Below are positions 47,101 through 56,423 of a stretch of DNA of 64,000 nucleotides, piece by piece (the first letter of the stretch is position 1; each line of letters opens with the position of its first letter). Where the stretch lies: assembly GCF_010093815.1 (NCBI RefSeq), contig NW_022985556.1, forward strand, positions 223,339 through 287,338. Reading direction: 5' to 3'. The position numbers were made by a program, and so were the translations under genes. The DNA is from Pseudovirgaria hyperparasitica. Taxonomy: Eukaryota > Ascomycota > Dothideomycetes > Acrospermales > Acrospermaceae. A model generated the notes under the pieces. That model saw nothing but the letters and a program-made list of their open reading frames with translations. It was not told where the DNA came from and did no database searches.

Positions 47101-47549
47101 GCGACGACGAGGAAGAACCGAATGTGTGCTGTCCAGCAGCTACAATCGTCCACCAGAGCATCGCCGCTGGGTGTCTTTACATCGACGGGCTGCGGCAAGT
47201 GAGTTGACCATCCGATGTGCTCGAGGCACTGCTCCAAGGTGGCGTTGACGCGACTTAGACACCCGATGACGAAACTTTCGCGTGACATTGCAGCAATGGG
47301 AGTACCCGGTGCTGGCGTTGGAGGTCCCAGCGTCCCAGGCGGACTTGGTAGCTGTTGTGGACGAGTGAGAGTGTGAGCGATCTGTTTGACGAGAGCAAAT
47401 AGCTCCGGTCGAAGCCATGGTATGTTCTGATCAATTGTGCTGAAGATGGAGAGACTGAGTCCCACGAGTAGGACGAGAAGAGGTAGCATCCTGAATGACT
47501 TTGAGGTGACAGGTTCTGAAAAGAACAGATGAACGAATTTGAGGTGCAC
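44118..47549 (-). CDS. acidic, proline-rich membrane protein of unknown function
   Basis: 1143 residues, single exon; an internal Met at 47489 gives a cleaner signal anchor (MLPLLVLLVGLSLSIF) and may be the real start. After about 100 residues with Asn-glycosylation potential (NATLEQC) and cysteines comes a second membrane segment, RFFLVVAGLVLLSAALY (about 144-160), then CCC, a possible palmitoylation site. The remaining 950 residues are disordered, rich in Glu, Pro, Ser and Thr, with several similar GFPKA.G and PSGHEV-like phrases, and end in a Pro/Ala/Thr tract, a long Pro run and a basic tail. I do not recognise it. Topology suggests a short extracellular or luminal head and a long cytosolic tail. 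It could be a fast-evolving wall sensor or scaffold, but that is a guess. Confidence 0.7.
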   Translation of the reverse strand: MHLKFVHLFFSEPVTSKSFRMLPLLVLLVGLSLSIFSTIDQNIPWLRPELFALVKQIAHTLTRPQQLPSPPGTLGPPTPAPGTPIAAMSRESFVIGCLSRVNATLEQCLEHIGWSTHLPQPVDVKTPSGDALVDDCSCWTAHIRFFLVVAGLVLLSAALYSRCCCTRKLPPPLPQPEPIDIEFAIKQATTTAAYPPSIPPPSSRVPLGRDGAPFRFAPDSHHVQRPTAPSIPHCGPAHEAIEEATREGIPERTAIEVLPNGAESDKEPFKPSSDVILARHLERRGESIARSSNWRRRTVIRSAITPTAPDQSGATPHDSPPVTGAGPTKVDGGESDSPAPAKPASVHQDERPGNGASNPIVTSSPLGVVPRAQAQGTETTSEAREEEQTSPASIEPGFPKANGSVEDLPVSDETVPLELIELLEVLPTQEEHDGEVPLDVVESGTMTKEQKEEEEEEMFWRRAVDPEYVEGGQEESYYFQPSEEGGLVVGSVEPQFSPPERLEEIVVAQAASEEEARASEEDPLAVETAGLSLPDRAEVVESAAGEPGFPKAEGSGSILSDLETVVDSSMVDGDEDSFPITDRHQVPSGHEVVDTPMDDEDGAVQPPAQQRQPIFTYNSTPLLSHGRFFARGQRAPEQVSTEEHSALVGPEGTAMELEPEVEEEVEMEVEVEETRNASSGSGPPSNPYSLEYMDWLGRQLSIRHGIIRPDETDNMDIDAPASTSTIVFRASDYFPTRAAARVQDQGPASPAPSAGNVPYPGHTFNTTPARAQQQRFAPVARSSPAAAASAQASLRTPTLSYEQWQGIGPDPPSYMTPESPFGGDSSDEDEDEAVDFADRYNWATTDDTPRDREEERGWELFMESAAWRGPRTQGVEQRTSSQTGGEGGNVSAPEEVMGQAGSTSGNNNTITPSAEPCQTSTPADTPASDPTPTDKISPSAPTTTTTQAKKRRISDVDVDADASSSSSTSPPSPTDTITTTGGASSKGKKTARITTAADTHHEPDPARLYLYDIATRVPEDEIPSLNEIEEMERLVGMFSDDEEEEESDEDAPPPPPPPPPPPTAPPAPTAPTAPPAPPAAPTAPPPAAAPPSNTSPPPPETVTTSSPSPLPPSSPPAPARKKPNTRSTRPQPGTASSGVRRKG
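44282..44400 (-). repeat. GGT/GCGGTC microsatellite encoding a Pro-rich tract
   Basis: On the plus strand a run of GGT triplets (about 44368-44397) follows GGTGCGGTC-type repeats (44320-44367). Read on the minus strand it encodes the Pro run and a Pro-Ala-Thr stretch of the membrane protein. The opposite strand gives a Gly/Val-rich open frame that is only a shadow. Confidence 0.85.
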
Positions 47550-48189
47550 GTCTCTGAGGGAAACGATCCCGAGATGGTTGTCTTATAGACAAACGTTTCT
47601 TCTTCATGAAAGCAAGAGATGAGAATAGAGAGGCAAAGTCAAGTAAAGTGTGGTAAGTTGTACGTTGTGAGACGTGTGAGACAATGATGTTGCTGGCAGG
47701 AAAAGGAAGTTCGAGAGAGAAGAGCAGAGAAAGAGAGCTATAAATAAGAAATTCGACAAGCGAGAAAGTGTGCCGGGTGACCTATTGAGAAGCGAGCGGT
47801 GACGACGTCACAGGGCCTGCTATTGTTCACCGTTGGTGAATGGACGGTGATGACGGCATCGCGAAGGGGTAAACAAACAAGGACACGCGTTGTTCACTTC
47901 GATTCACTTCTTGGCCAAACAATGTCAAATCAGAACCTTTGCCGAATTGCCGCCGAGATGGAATGTCTACTCTGTCCAACGAGCACAGACATGTCTCCAG
48001 GCTTCCAGTCTGCAATGATAGCTTTTATTCCGCAATACTTTGGGTCCCGCAAGCATATTTTTCTCGAAGTGGTGAACATGAATATCCTCGTCATTCATTC
48101 CTACGTAATTCATGTCCGTCGGATTAGGTGACTATTAATTGTGTTCTCCAAGCATCACGGAACAGCAAATTCCTGTGGATAGCAGTGCA
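47550..48189. other. promoter region of the membrane protein gene
   Basis: 640 bases between two minus-strand genes. Purine-rich GAGA stretches occur at 47600-47760, which is upstream of the membrane protein start. No coding feature is supported. Confidence 0.5.
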
Positions 48190-51132
48190 CTACCTGCCCC
48201 TTTTCCCAGCCAGAGGGTCCGATTCACCTTTGACATCGACCTTCAATTTCTTCCGGCAATCCTCACAGTACCACTTCTGTCGTCTTCCGGGCATATTCGT
48301 TTGGGTGAATCCCACACACTCGAAGTGAAACCATTGCTTCTCGCACTATGATAATTATTAGCAGGACCTAGGCAGATTGTGGATGGTTATTGAAACGATA
48401 CATACACTTTCCTCGTTAGAGCAAGCTATCATCTGCCCGTGCGAGACATCGTTACAGAGACAGTACCGTTCTTCGTTGTCATCAATGTCGTCCTCGGCGG
48501 CGCCTTCTTCGCTCTTGCGGCGTGCGTGCCCTTTTCCTTTTTTGCGCGGCGCGATAGTCGTCATACCCTTGCCGTTCTCATCTATGGCAACCGGTCCAGG
48601 AGCACGCCTGCGACGAGTGCGCACAGGTGCGGTGTTGATGGCGATGGCAGCCTCGTGAGCTGTCGGGAGGCTGACATTGCTTGCTCGACGAAGGTTGTGA
48701 CCTTTACTGGCTTCCTGTTTGACCTGGGGTTCTACGCTAGCCGCTTTGGCAGCTGCACCGCTACGAGACGAAGGCCGGGTTGACATCCTATATTGCGTTT
48801 GAGGAGGTACCGCTGCTGCCTCTGGAGTTGCAACTTGATCTTTGGGGGCAACAGACACACGACGGGAGCATGGCGCAGCCAGTTGCGGTTCCGTAGATGC
48901 GGCTCTCTCCTTGGCTGTAACAGAGGACCTGCGGGAGCGTGATACAACGGTAGTGGTTGAAGTCGTGGGGTTAACAGGTTCCACAGGGCGAGTAATGGGG
49001 ACCAGGCTTTCCGATGCGGTTGCTGGCACAGCAGTCTCAACATTAGTAGTATCAACGGTGCCTACAGGCTCAACCGGCGCAGTCGGTGGCGACACGGGCG
49101 TCTGCATATGCTCATTCGGTGAAGGTAGTGGAGGAGTGAGTTTCTGGGGGCTGAGTGCTGGGACAGGAGTAGAAGGGCCGGCTGGAGCAAGGGGGACCAT
49201 TGTTGCTACTGCGCTTCTCGCAGAGGTCGGAAGAGGAATTGGTGAAGCGGATGCCTGGGAAGCTGACGCTGGTAAGGGAACTGGCGTTTCTTGAGATCTA
49301 GCCGGCTGTGGCAGAATAAGCTTCAGTTTCTTGGCGTTGTTCTCAGCAACAACTGTAGAGTCTTGAGAAGCGCCGTCAGGGGTTTCTCCAGCGTCCTTAC
49401 TATGTTCCGGGGATGCCTCCCGTTTCCTCTTCTTTACAGTCTTTGGAGTCTTACCTACGTCCTTTCTGGTGCTATTAGGAGCTGCAATTGGGGTTGCAGG
49501 ACCGAAAAGATCCTTCATCGTATTTCCAATATTAGTGATCAGAGTGTTTGCTCCCTCCAGCCCACCCGCTCTCCTGATAAGAGGAAGTTGCTCCCTGGGA
49601 GCTTCTTTCTTGCGCTTTTGTGTCGGTTTGACGGCTTTTCGAGTCGTATCATTTCCCTCGGTGGTCTTCGAATTGGGTGTACCAGAAGGGGTTATCGGAG
49701 GTGGTGTCATGGGTAGAGCAGCGCTTTCATTAAGAGCCGACACGTATCCGGCCATCAAGGCAGCATGTGCAGGGGCAGTTGTAGCGGAAGCCAAACCACT
49801 TGCACCGTCGGGGGTATCTATAGTAATTTCCATGGGTACTGGCGCGTCAGCAAGGACTGGTTCAGGTTGGGCATCCGCATCATCTTGAATAATGGGTGGG
49901 GACAGAATGTCTGCTGCGATAGGTAAAGTAGGCGTCGGCTCTGCTTCCGCGGCGATAGGTACAGCTGGTGGTGATGGTGGAGGTAGAGGCTGGGGCTGGG
50001 GCTGGGGCTGGGACTGGGACTGGGACTGCGACTGCGACTGCGACTGCGACTGCGACTGCGACTGCGACTGCGACTGCGACTGCGACTGCGACTGCGACTG
50101 CGACTGCGACTGGGACTGGGATTGGGGCTGGGGCTGAGGATCATTGTCATCGTCAATGAAGGGTGTTCCAGTTTCTTGCGCCTCACGTCTAGCTTTTTCC
50201 ATGGCAGCCAAACCACGGCCACGGGTATATAGCTCCCGCTCAACCATAGTCGCACTAGGTGTCCACACGGCATTTTTCTTCATCTGCTTGCGAAGCCTGG
50301 CCATCTCGTACTCTGTCAATCTCATCCAGGGCGCATGTCGGCTGCCGGGGAGTGCATCTGGCGGAGGAGGAGTGAGTCGAGCAAGGGCATTACTAGTCGA
50401 AATGCCTGCCACTCTACTATGGACTTCTGTGCCCATGCCTGGAGTCCTGATACGAGGCACTTTTGGTATCTTGATCTTCTGTGACTTGGGGACGGCCGGG
50501 CTTCCCATATCGGAGTTCGAGCTGTATCCTCCAAAGGTCTCTCCGGCGGCTATGGAGCCACCCGGGATAGTAAGGCGCCGATGTGTCCCAGCACGATGCT
50601 TGGGCCGAGTATCTCCATCTCTTTCGTCATCCGAATGTAGTGTCGGTCGTGGTATACGCTCCGTCTCAGGACGTCTTGTGCGTGCCACTGGTGGCGATAC
50701 AGGAACAGGCGTAGGATCGCGCGACGGAGGCTTAGGTAGGGCTTCGAGCTTCTTCCTGATGGTGGTAATGCGATGGGCATGGCGTTCAGTGACATTAAAG
50801 ATCCGGTTTGCTTCAGCAGCAGACGCCTCTCTGCAGATCAGCGCACTGTCTAGAGCTTCAGAGATGTCCCTCCTCAGCTTCACAGGATCTGCGCGCTGAT
50901 CGACAGGAAGATCTGGTTGTCTTTGCCATTCAGATGTAAGCCTGTGAATTTCGCTGGTTCGCTTGCGGTAGGTCTCGTCGAGCTGTGCGATGAGGGTCAG
51001 AGAGCGTCGGAGGTCAGCAGGAAAGTATTCGGTGTAATCGGAGAAGTCAGACACAGTGGCTTGGTGGTCGGGATGTGTAGTCTCTTGGTGAGCTATGCTG
51101 GGGAAATGGTCGATGACATCGACGTCCGACAT
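48190..51132 (-). CDS. ING-family PHD-finger chromatin protein
   Basis: Two exons, 51132-48406 and 48345-48190, joined across a 60-nt intron (GTATGT donor, GCTAATA branch, phase 0), give 960 residues. The intron splits the PHD finger, and splicing completes the C4HC3 set: YCLC, MIAC, ESC, WFH, FEC, WYC and EDC (about 890-945). The N-terminal helical ING region is visible as DYTEYFPADLRRSLTLI and LDETYRKR. ING PHD fingers bind H3K4me3 and sit in HAT or HDAC complexes (Yng2/NuA4, Pho23/Rpd3L); the N-terminus looks more like the Pho23 type. The middle is disordered and holds a Ser-Gln repeat (about 330-385). An upstream in-frame Met at 51282 would add 50 Arg/His-rich residues. A further stretch of 20 sense codons follows the TAG stop. 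Confidence 0.88.
49988..50142 (-). repeat. hexanucleotide repeat encoding a (Ser-Gln)n tract
   Basis: A CTGCGA hexamer repeats without change from about 50026 to 50111 and is flanked by degenerate CTGGGA and CTGGGG units. On the minus strand it encodes alternating Gln and Ser flanked by Pro-Gln units within the ING protein. Purity of the core suggests recent expansion. Confidence 0.92.
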
Positions 51133-51579
51133 ATTCGCATAGTTCACGTAGGTGAGGCGCGTCGTGAGGATGCCGGTCGCGGGGTGCCTACGACTGCGAT
51201 GGCGATGCCTGCTCCAGTAGTGATCTGGCAGAAGTCTTTTCAGCAGAGAAGAAGACCTCGAGGGTGCATACGAAGGGCGCACGTGTTGTGGTGAATTGAC
51301 GATGCTGCGACGCCGTTGCAGGCACGACTTGGAGTCTTGAGGTTTCGCGTCTTGACGCCTGAGGCTCTACATCTTGGGGCCTGAGGAGCTACATATTCAG
51401 GCCTAAGGCATTCATGCATATCGCCATGAACTTACGCTAGCACAACTCAAGCTAGCGCGAACCGAGTAAATCCAAAGGTACCGAGTATTTCTGGTAAGTC
51501 TTCCCGAATGACATGAAAAATTATCTTCATTCCAACAATTCTTACGCCCACGCTGCCTCATCTGCTCAGACTCTTCACC
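51133..51579. promoter_or_regulatory. divergent promoter between ING and bZIP genes
   Basis: 447 bases between the two divergent starts. A degenerate direct repeat is visible at 51325-51410, where phrases like ttgaggtttcgcgtcttgac and cctgaggctctacatc recur as variants. If the ING protein starts at 51282 the shared region is 297 bases. Confidence 0.5.
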
Positions 51580-52266
51580 ATGACCAAAGCGAAATCTGGA
51601 GAAGCACGATCACCAGCCAAAGAACAGCTACGAAATCGTGAATCCCAGCGTCAGTCACGAGAGCGCCGCAAGGAATATGTCCTGGACCTCGAGCGGCGAC
51701 TCCGGGACTACGAGCGAGCAGGCAGCCAAGCATCGTCTGCCATGCAGGAAGCTGCTCGGCAAGTCGTGCAGGAGAATCATGGCTTGAGAGCTTTGTTGTA
51801 TCATCTGGGCCATAATGATGCCTATATCAATGAGTTTTTGAGGTTCAATCACGCCAGGCTGAATGGCGCTACCACGGAGTCGTACAGCCAGCTCAGCCAG
51901 CGTAAGATGGTATCGGAAACGTTGGCTGCGATGCCGAGTACGCCGATCGATGCCAGAGCACCCTTTTCTGCTCAGATAAAGCAGCCACTGAACAATGCAG
52001 GTGCAATCACTCCGAAGCAGCACCGAGTGCCGGTTCAAGAAGCAGAAGCCGTGCGTGGAGCCGTCCAGATAGACACAGGCACGGGTGTCCATGCTGATGC
52101 ATCAAAGGATACTATGGACTGCGAGGAAGCTGCTCGGCTCATTGCATCATTCCGAGGCCACCACTCGACCGATCAGATATGGCCGGAGCTCGGATGTAGC
52201 TCAGCCAAGCGGTGCGCAGTCAAGAACAGCATCATCATGAGCCTAGCAGACGGCGAGGGATCTTGA
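51580..52266 (+). CDS. bZIP transcription factor
   Basis: 228 residues, single exon. The basic region is at residues 18-33 (RNRESQRQSRERRKEYV), matching the fungal NxxxQRxxRxR type, with the leucine-zipper part following to about residue 75 (LDLERRLRDYE, then ENHGLRALL). A second short conserved block near the C-terminus, CEEAARLIASFRG and WPELGC, is typical of a fungal bZIP group often found near metabolic genes. The internal part is disordered. Target genes are unknown. It is divergently transcribed from the ING gene. Confidence 0.88.
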   Translation: MTKAKSGEARSPAKEQLRNRESQRQSRERRKEYVLDLERRLRDYERAGSQASSAMQEAARQVVQENHGLRALLYHLGHNDAYINEFLRFNHARLNGATTESYSQLSQRKMVSETLAAMPSTPIDARAPFSAQIKQPLNNAGAITPKQHRVPVQEAEAVRGAVQIDTGTGVHADASKDTMDCEEAARLIASFRGHHSTDQIWPELGCSSAKRCAVKNSIIMSLADGEGS

Positions 52267-53510
52267 GCACATCATGTTACTGAGTCCTGGACCGATCGAC
52301 TTTCTGGCGTTATTACACGACCACTGCTCAGAGTGCAGAAACAGCACAACGGAGTCGATCCAGAGCAACATACCACTGACACAAAGTATGCTGTCGACTT
52401 CCCGCCACCTACAGTACAAAACGGCCACCAGCATCTCGTATACGCAATCAACGCTCCCGTCCAGCAGCCTCTACACATTCAACGTCGATGTAAATGCTTA
52501 CGATGGATCATCCTCCAAAGTATAGCTCGAACCCTTAACTCCTGCGTCAGTCAGTCTAGCTGAGCATCACAAAAGAGTTCGTCTGGAACACAAGCAGCCC
52601 AGCGACCAGGGCAGTTACGCAAGATATACCAGCGTCTGATACTGTGCGCTGCATATAGCCAGAAGCAAGTAGCACTATGGCAAGAAATAGTTGGATCGGC
52701 CACTTGGGGCGGAGCTGGTGTCGCGAAGACTATAAATATGTGACGGCTGAGGCTGTGAACGATACTACATACTACGCAACACCAGTACTCGATATACCTG
52801 GGGTCCGGCCGTGGCGCAGTGCTTAGATGGCGCTCAGGACAATGCTTGTAGTGCTTAGTGCTTGGCGCTTACGGCCTAGCCACATCCGGTATAGCGCGAG
52901 AAGAAAACATCAGCTTATGCATATTATTGCGATTGTTATTCTTATTCTTATTATCATCTGCAGCATGCATGGCACTATCCATGGATTTCTTTATTTATCA
53001 TTCGCTACGATGGGTCCTGCGTCGGTACAGTCAGAGCGGGACTGACACTTGAGATTGGGTATCGATGTTTGACGCGCGCGCTCCTGGCTAGAACTACTTG
53101 GACCGACCAATCGACGACCCAACTTCCGACCTCTACCTACAACTCACTTGATAACTTTCTGCAACTACTACTGCATGCATTACGCCGCTCACCCAGAATC
53201 TATCCATCATGGATGTCACCAAACTTGGCGGCACAGTCACGCCTGTAATTACTCACTCACTCACTCTCGCCGCTTCCATCACACCCTCCTCACGCCCTCG
53301 ACAGGCCTTCCTTGTCCTGTCAGACGCCATCATGGCTCGTGTTTGTTTCACTCGCCAGGCAATCTCGTCTCCACCTGGCGCCTCCATAGTACATAATCAG
53401 AACGACCTCCTCCTTCAACCATTCGCCTGCTCTCCATTTGCCCGTCCCTTATCTCACTCGACCTTACCTGCTGCGCGCTCGAGGCGTCGGCTGTGCCATT
53501 CACTCCCAGA
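52267..53510. other. 1.2-kb intergenic region
   Basis: Lies between the bZIP stop and the start of the glycosyltransferase and includes the promoter of the latter. Several short plus-strand open frames exist but none has a domain or good codon pattern. A TTATT/TTCTTATT-type run occurs near 52922-52957. I see no RNA gene that folds convincingly. Confidence 0.5.
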
Positions 53511-54739
53511 ATGGGCGCTCTAGACGTCGCCTCAAAAACCTACCTTCACCCTCGTTATCAACGACTGTTCTTTGGCTCGCTCCTGGTCTTACTGTCGATA
53601 TCTTCTCTCTTTTACCTCAACCGCTCCAGGATTTCGCAGTCCGTTAGCAATGCGTGAGTGCTCTTGCTTCAATCCTCGCAAGTCCTACCCTGACTCTTCG
53701 CAGCGTGCACAAATCCAAGGTATCCTACGTGCTACCAGACGCCATCCCACTCAAACCCTCCTTGAGAGACATCATACAGGCCCTTTACGCTCCGACTCTA
53801 CAGCCAATCACCGCTCCCACCTTCACTGACCCCGTCGACGGCGAGGTATTCCATATTCCGCAACACCCAATCTGGACAAAATCTCTCGGCAAGCGGCTAT
53901 GCCTCGTCGACATCGATAACCGGCCCTTTGATGGCGAGAATGAGCTTATGGGGAAAGTACCTACGCCATTCGACTGGACAACTTTCTCCAACACACCCTC
54001 TGGAATGCTTGGCCACTACTTCTACGCCATGATCCATGGCTACGACTACAAATTCATTCGCACTACCGACTACCCCGACCGCGCTCCCTACTGGACCAAA
54101 ATTCCCGCCCTCGCCGACCATCTGCACGACTACGACTTTGTCGTCTCCATAGACGCCGATGCCCAGATCCGCTTCCCCCAGCTCCCTTTCGAGTGGCTCC
54201 TCAACCGATGGAACGTGACCAAAGAGACCTCCATGACCATGGCTCTCGACCCCGATGATCCACCAAACCACGACGTTCACGGTCGCCTACACGACAACGC
54301 CGGCTTCATCGTCGCTCAGAACCTCCCGCGCACTCACGACCTCCTCAAGACCTGGGCCGCGTGCCCCGACGAGCCCTCTCCCGAATTCGAGAACTGTGCT
54401 CGTTGGAAACATCCCTGGCCCGCTGAGCAGGCCGCTTTTGCAGAATACATTCGCACCATATACAACGAACCAAACGATCTGAATGAGATACCGTGCGACG
54501 AAGCGAATGGCACGCCTGACTTCACTCCCAACGGCGAGTTTCAGCATGGCTGCAAGGGGAAGTTTGTGCGCCATCACACCCTGAGCAAGGATGCTATCAA
54601 AGAAACCATCCAAAATGGCCATATGGGCGTTATCATGGGGAGAATGCACCAAGACTTCAACGAGCACAAGGAGACGAACACCTATATGAGGAAGACGAAC
54701 AATCTGACCAGGACGGACAGCGGTGATGTCATTGACTAG
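53511..54739 (+). CDS. Golgi-type glycosyltransferase, GT34-like
   Basis: Two exons, 53511-53653 and 53704-54739, joined across a 50-nt intron (GTGAGT donor, CTGAC branch, phase 2), give 392 residues. The restored N-terminus MGALDVASKTY carries a single signal anchor (LFFGSLLVLLSISSLFYL, about 22-39), so it is a type II membrane protein. The catalytic region has NTPSGMLGHYFYAMIHGYDYKF, then YWTKIPAL, then VSIDADAQI near residue 195, which provides the DxD metal site, and later a DNAGFIVAQN and HPWPAEQAAF pattern. This order matches the GMA12/MNN10 (GT34) fold, whose members add galactose or mannose to glycans. The acceptor is unknown. Exact subfamily is uncertain. Confidence 0.82.
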
Positions 54740-55284
54740 GCGCATCCGTGCACTCGGCCTATTATGTCTTGCACGCCTTAAAAGTCCTTTGCTTTGCCTC
54801 CGCCCCCGGGATTCCCCGTTCGGGCTCGGAGCTCTCGGCTGAAAATTAACGCTCGAGGGAACAAAGACGCTGGAAGCCGGCTTTTCAACAATGTACACAT
54901 AACATACTCTTTGACTGTCTTGGCTTACATTTACTCTTGGATCCCTGTCCCGTTTATAAGTACGCTTCATTGTTAGCATGGAGATGCGGTCTCGCTTCTG
55001 TACATTCATATCGCTTTAGATACCCCCGTTGGATATATAGACTGTATACATTACTCTTCCATCACGTGTCTTGCTCTCCGGTAGTTACTCGTGTGCAATG
55101 TACTCTAGAATATTCAAAAATAATCCATATGCTTTTACATTGTGTCGTAGTAGCGTAGCTGAAGTAGAGACGAGATGTACTTATATGAACAGATAGGAAC
55201 CAGGAAGCTTAGATGGGTGAATGTAGACAGAATGCAAAAGTCATGACTAGATCCTGTTTCGAGTCAGTACGTGTCGTCTTAATG
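54740..55284. other. convergent intergenic region
   Basis: 545 bases between the stops of the glycosyltransferase and the DUF7587-type gene. It holds the 3' UTRs only, as far as I can see. Confidence 0.6.
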
Positions 55285-56423
55285 TCAATAGGTCCATATA
55301 ACATACGCTAGATTCCCGAGCGCGTTAAGAATATCACCTCCATCCACAATGTGATTCACGATTACATGCTTCAAGTTTTCGAACTCCTCCAGCTCCGGCT
55401 GACGTTCCGCAACAATCGTGATCTCACGCTCATTCCAAGCTTCGACCTGTGCTACTGATAGAAATCGTCAGCTCGAGACATTACCTACCCTCCCTGCTTC
55501 CCTGGACCACACTTACAAGTGAATTGCTTCCCAAAACAACTCAGGATCGCGGAATCGTCGCGGGCTCGGGGCTTCAAAGCCAGAAACATAATCGCCACAG
55601 GAAGAGCCCAGACCCCTCCAAAGCACTTTTTCGCAATCTTGATCAGACGGCTGGGCACTAGGCGATCAGTCTGCTCCGGACCGTCGCTATCCTCAAAAAA
55701 CTCTCTACGCAGCGCAAGAACCCGATTTGCCCATGACGACCAGGTCGATTTGTCTCCCAGTTGAGGATACACCTTGAACAGTCCATACTGCACCATGCTC
55801 CCGAAATCCGTAACCGCACACCGGCCCGCCACATCCATCCTCCCCTGCGAAATGTACTCGCCGAAATAAAACAATTTGTTCAGAGCCTTTTTCTTCGTCC
55901 GAAGTCCCCAGAGTCCCTCTAGCTCCACCCTGCGCTCCTCCGATACCCTGTCATCCGCCTCGAACGCAGCCAGCAGATCCAGATCCTTGATGAACTGCCG
56001 CGGCTCAAATGCTGCAGTGTCAATAACCATGAGGTTCACCTCCGACAAATCAACCTTCTCCTTGGAGGCCTTGTAGAAGCCGTACTGCAGCGCGAAAAGC
56101 AGCGAGCTCGTCCAACTGACCAAACTGCATGTGTGTTCGTGGCCCCGTCTCCATCTTAGATGACGTTCAACCATGAAGGCGGCGGCACTGGGGTCAGTAG
56201 CGAAGACGTCTCGTGGTTGTCGGGTGGTCTTGTATTTGTGCATGCAGTGCGGGAGGATCTCGGTTGCGCTCGTGCTGCCGGCGGATGCGGGCGAGAAGAC
56301 GCGGAAGAGGTATTGTGGGAGACGGCTCGTTGGGAAGTCGGCCATGCTGGACCTTTGGGAGGGGGTGGGTGAGAAGAGTAAGGCGGGTGGGACGACTGCG
56401 GTGGGGGACTGGATGTCTGACAT
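55285..56423 (-). CDS. DUF7587-type fungal protein
   Basis: Two exons, 56423-55517 and 55454-55285, joined across a 62-nt intron (GTAAGT donor, CTGAC branch, phase 1), give 358 residues. The opening conserved phrase LPQYLFRVFSPASAG (about residues 35-49), followed by HLRWRRGHEHTCSLVSWTSSLLFALQYGF, matches a fungal-specific domain known to me as DUF7587. The spliced C-terminus, KQFTLAQVEAWNEREITIVAERQ, fits the ending I expect in this family and supports the intron. The function is unknown. A segment GVWALPVAIMFLALK is hydrophobic but probably part of the fold. Confidence 0.75.

Noticed and set aside
49892-50159. Plus-strand frames encoding (Cys-Asp)n or (Ala-Thr)n
   Set aside because: They are antisense readings of the Ser-Gln hexanucleotide repeat and lack any domain.
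51133-51282. Upstream Met of the ING gene as the start
   Set aside because: It adds 50 Arg/His-rich residues with no ING-like features; kept as an alternative only.
52805-52870. tRNA-like start (ggcgcagtgcttagatggc)
   Set aside because: The following bases do not form anticodon or T arms, and there is no GGTTCRANTCC box.
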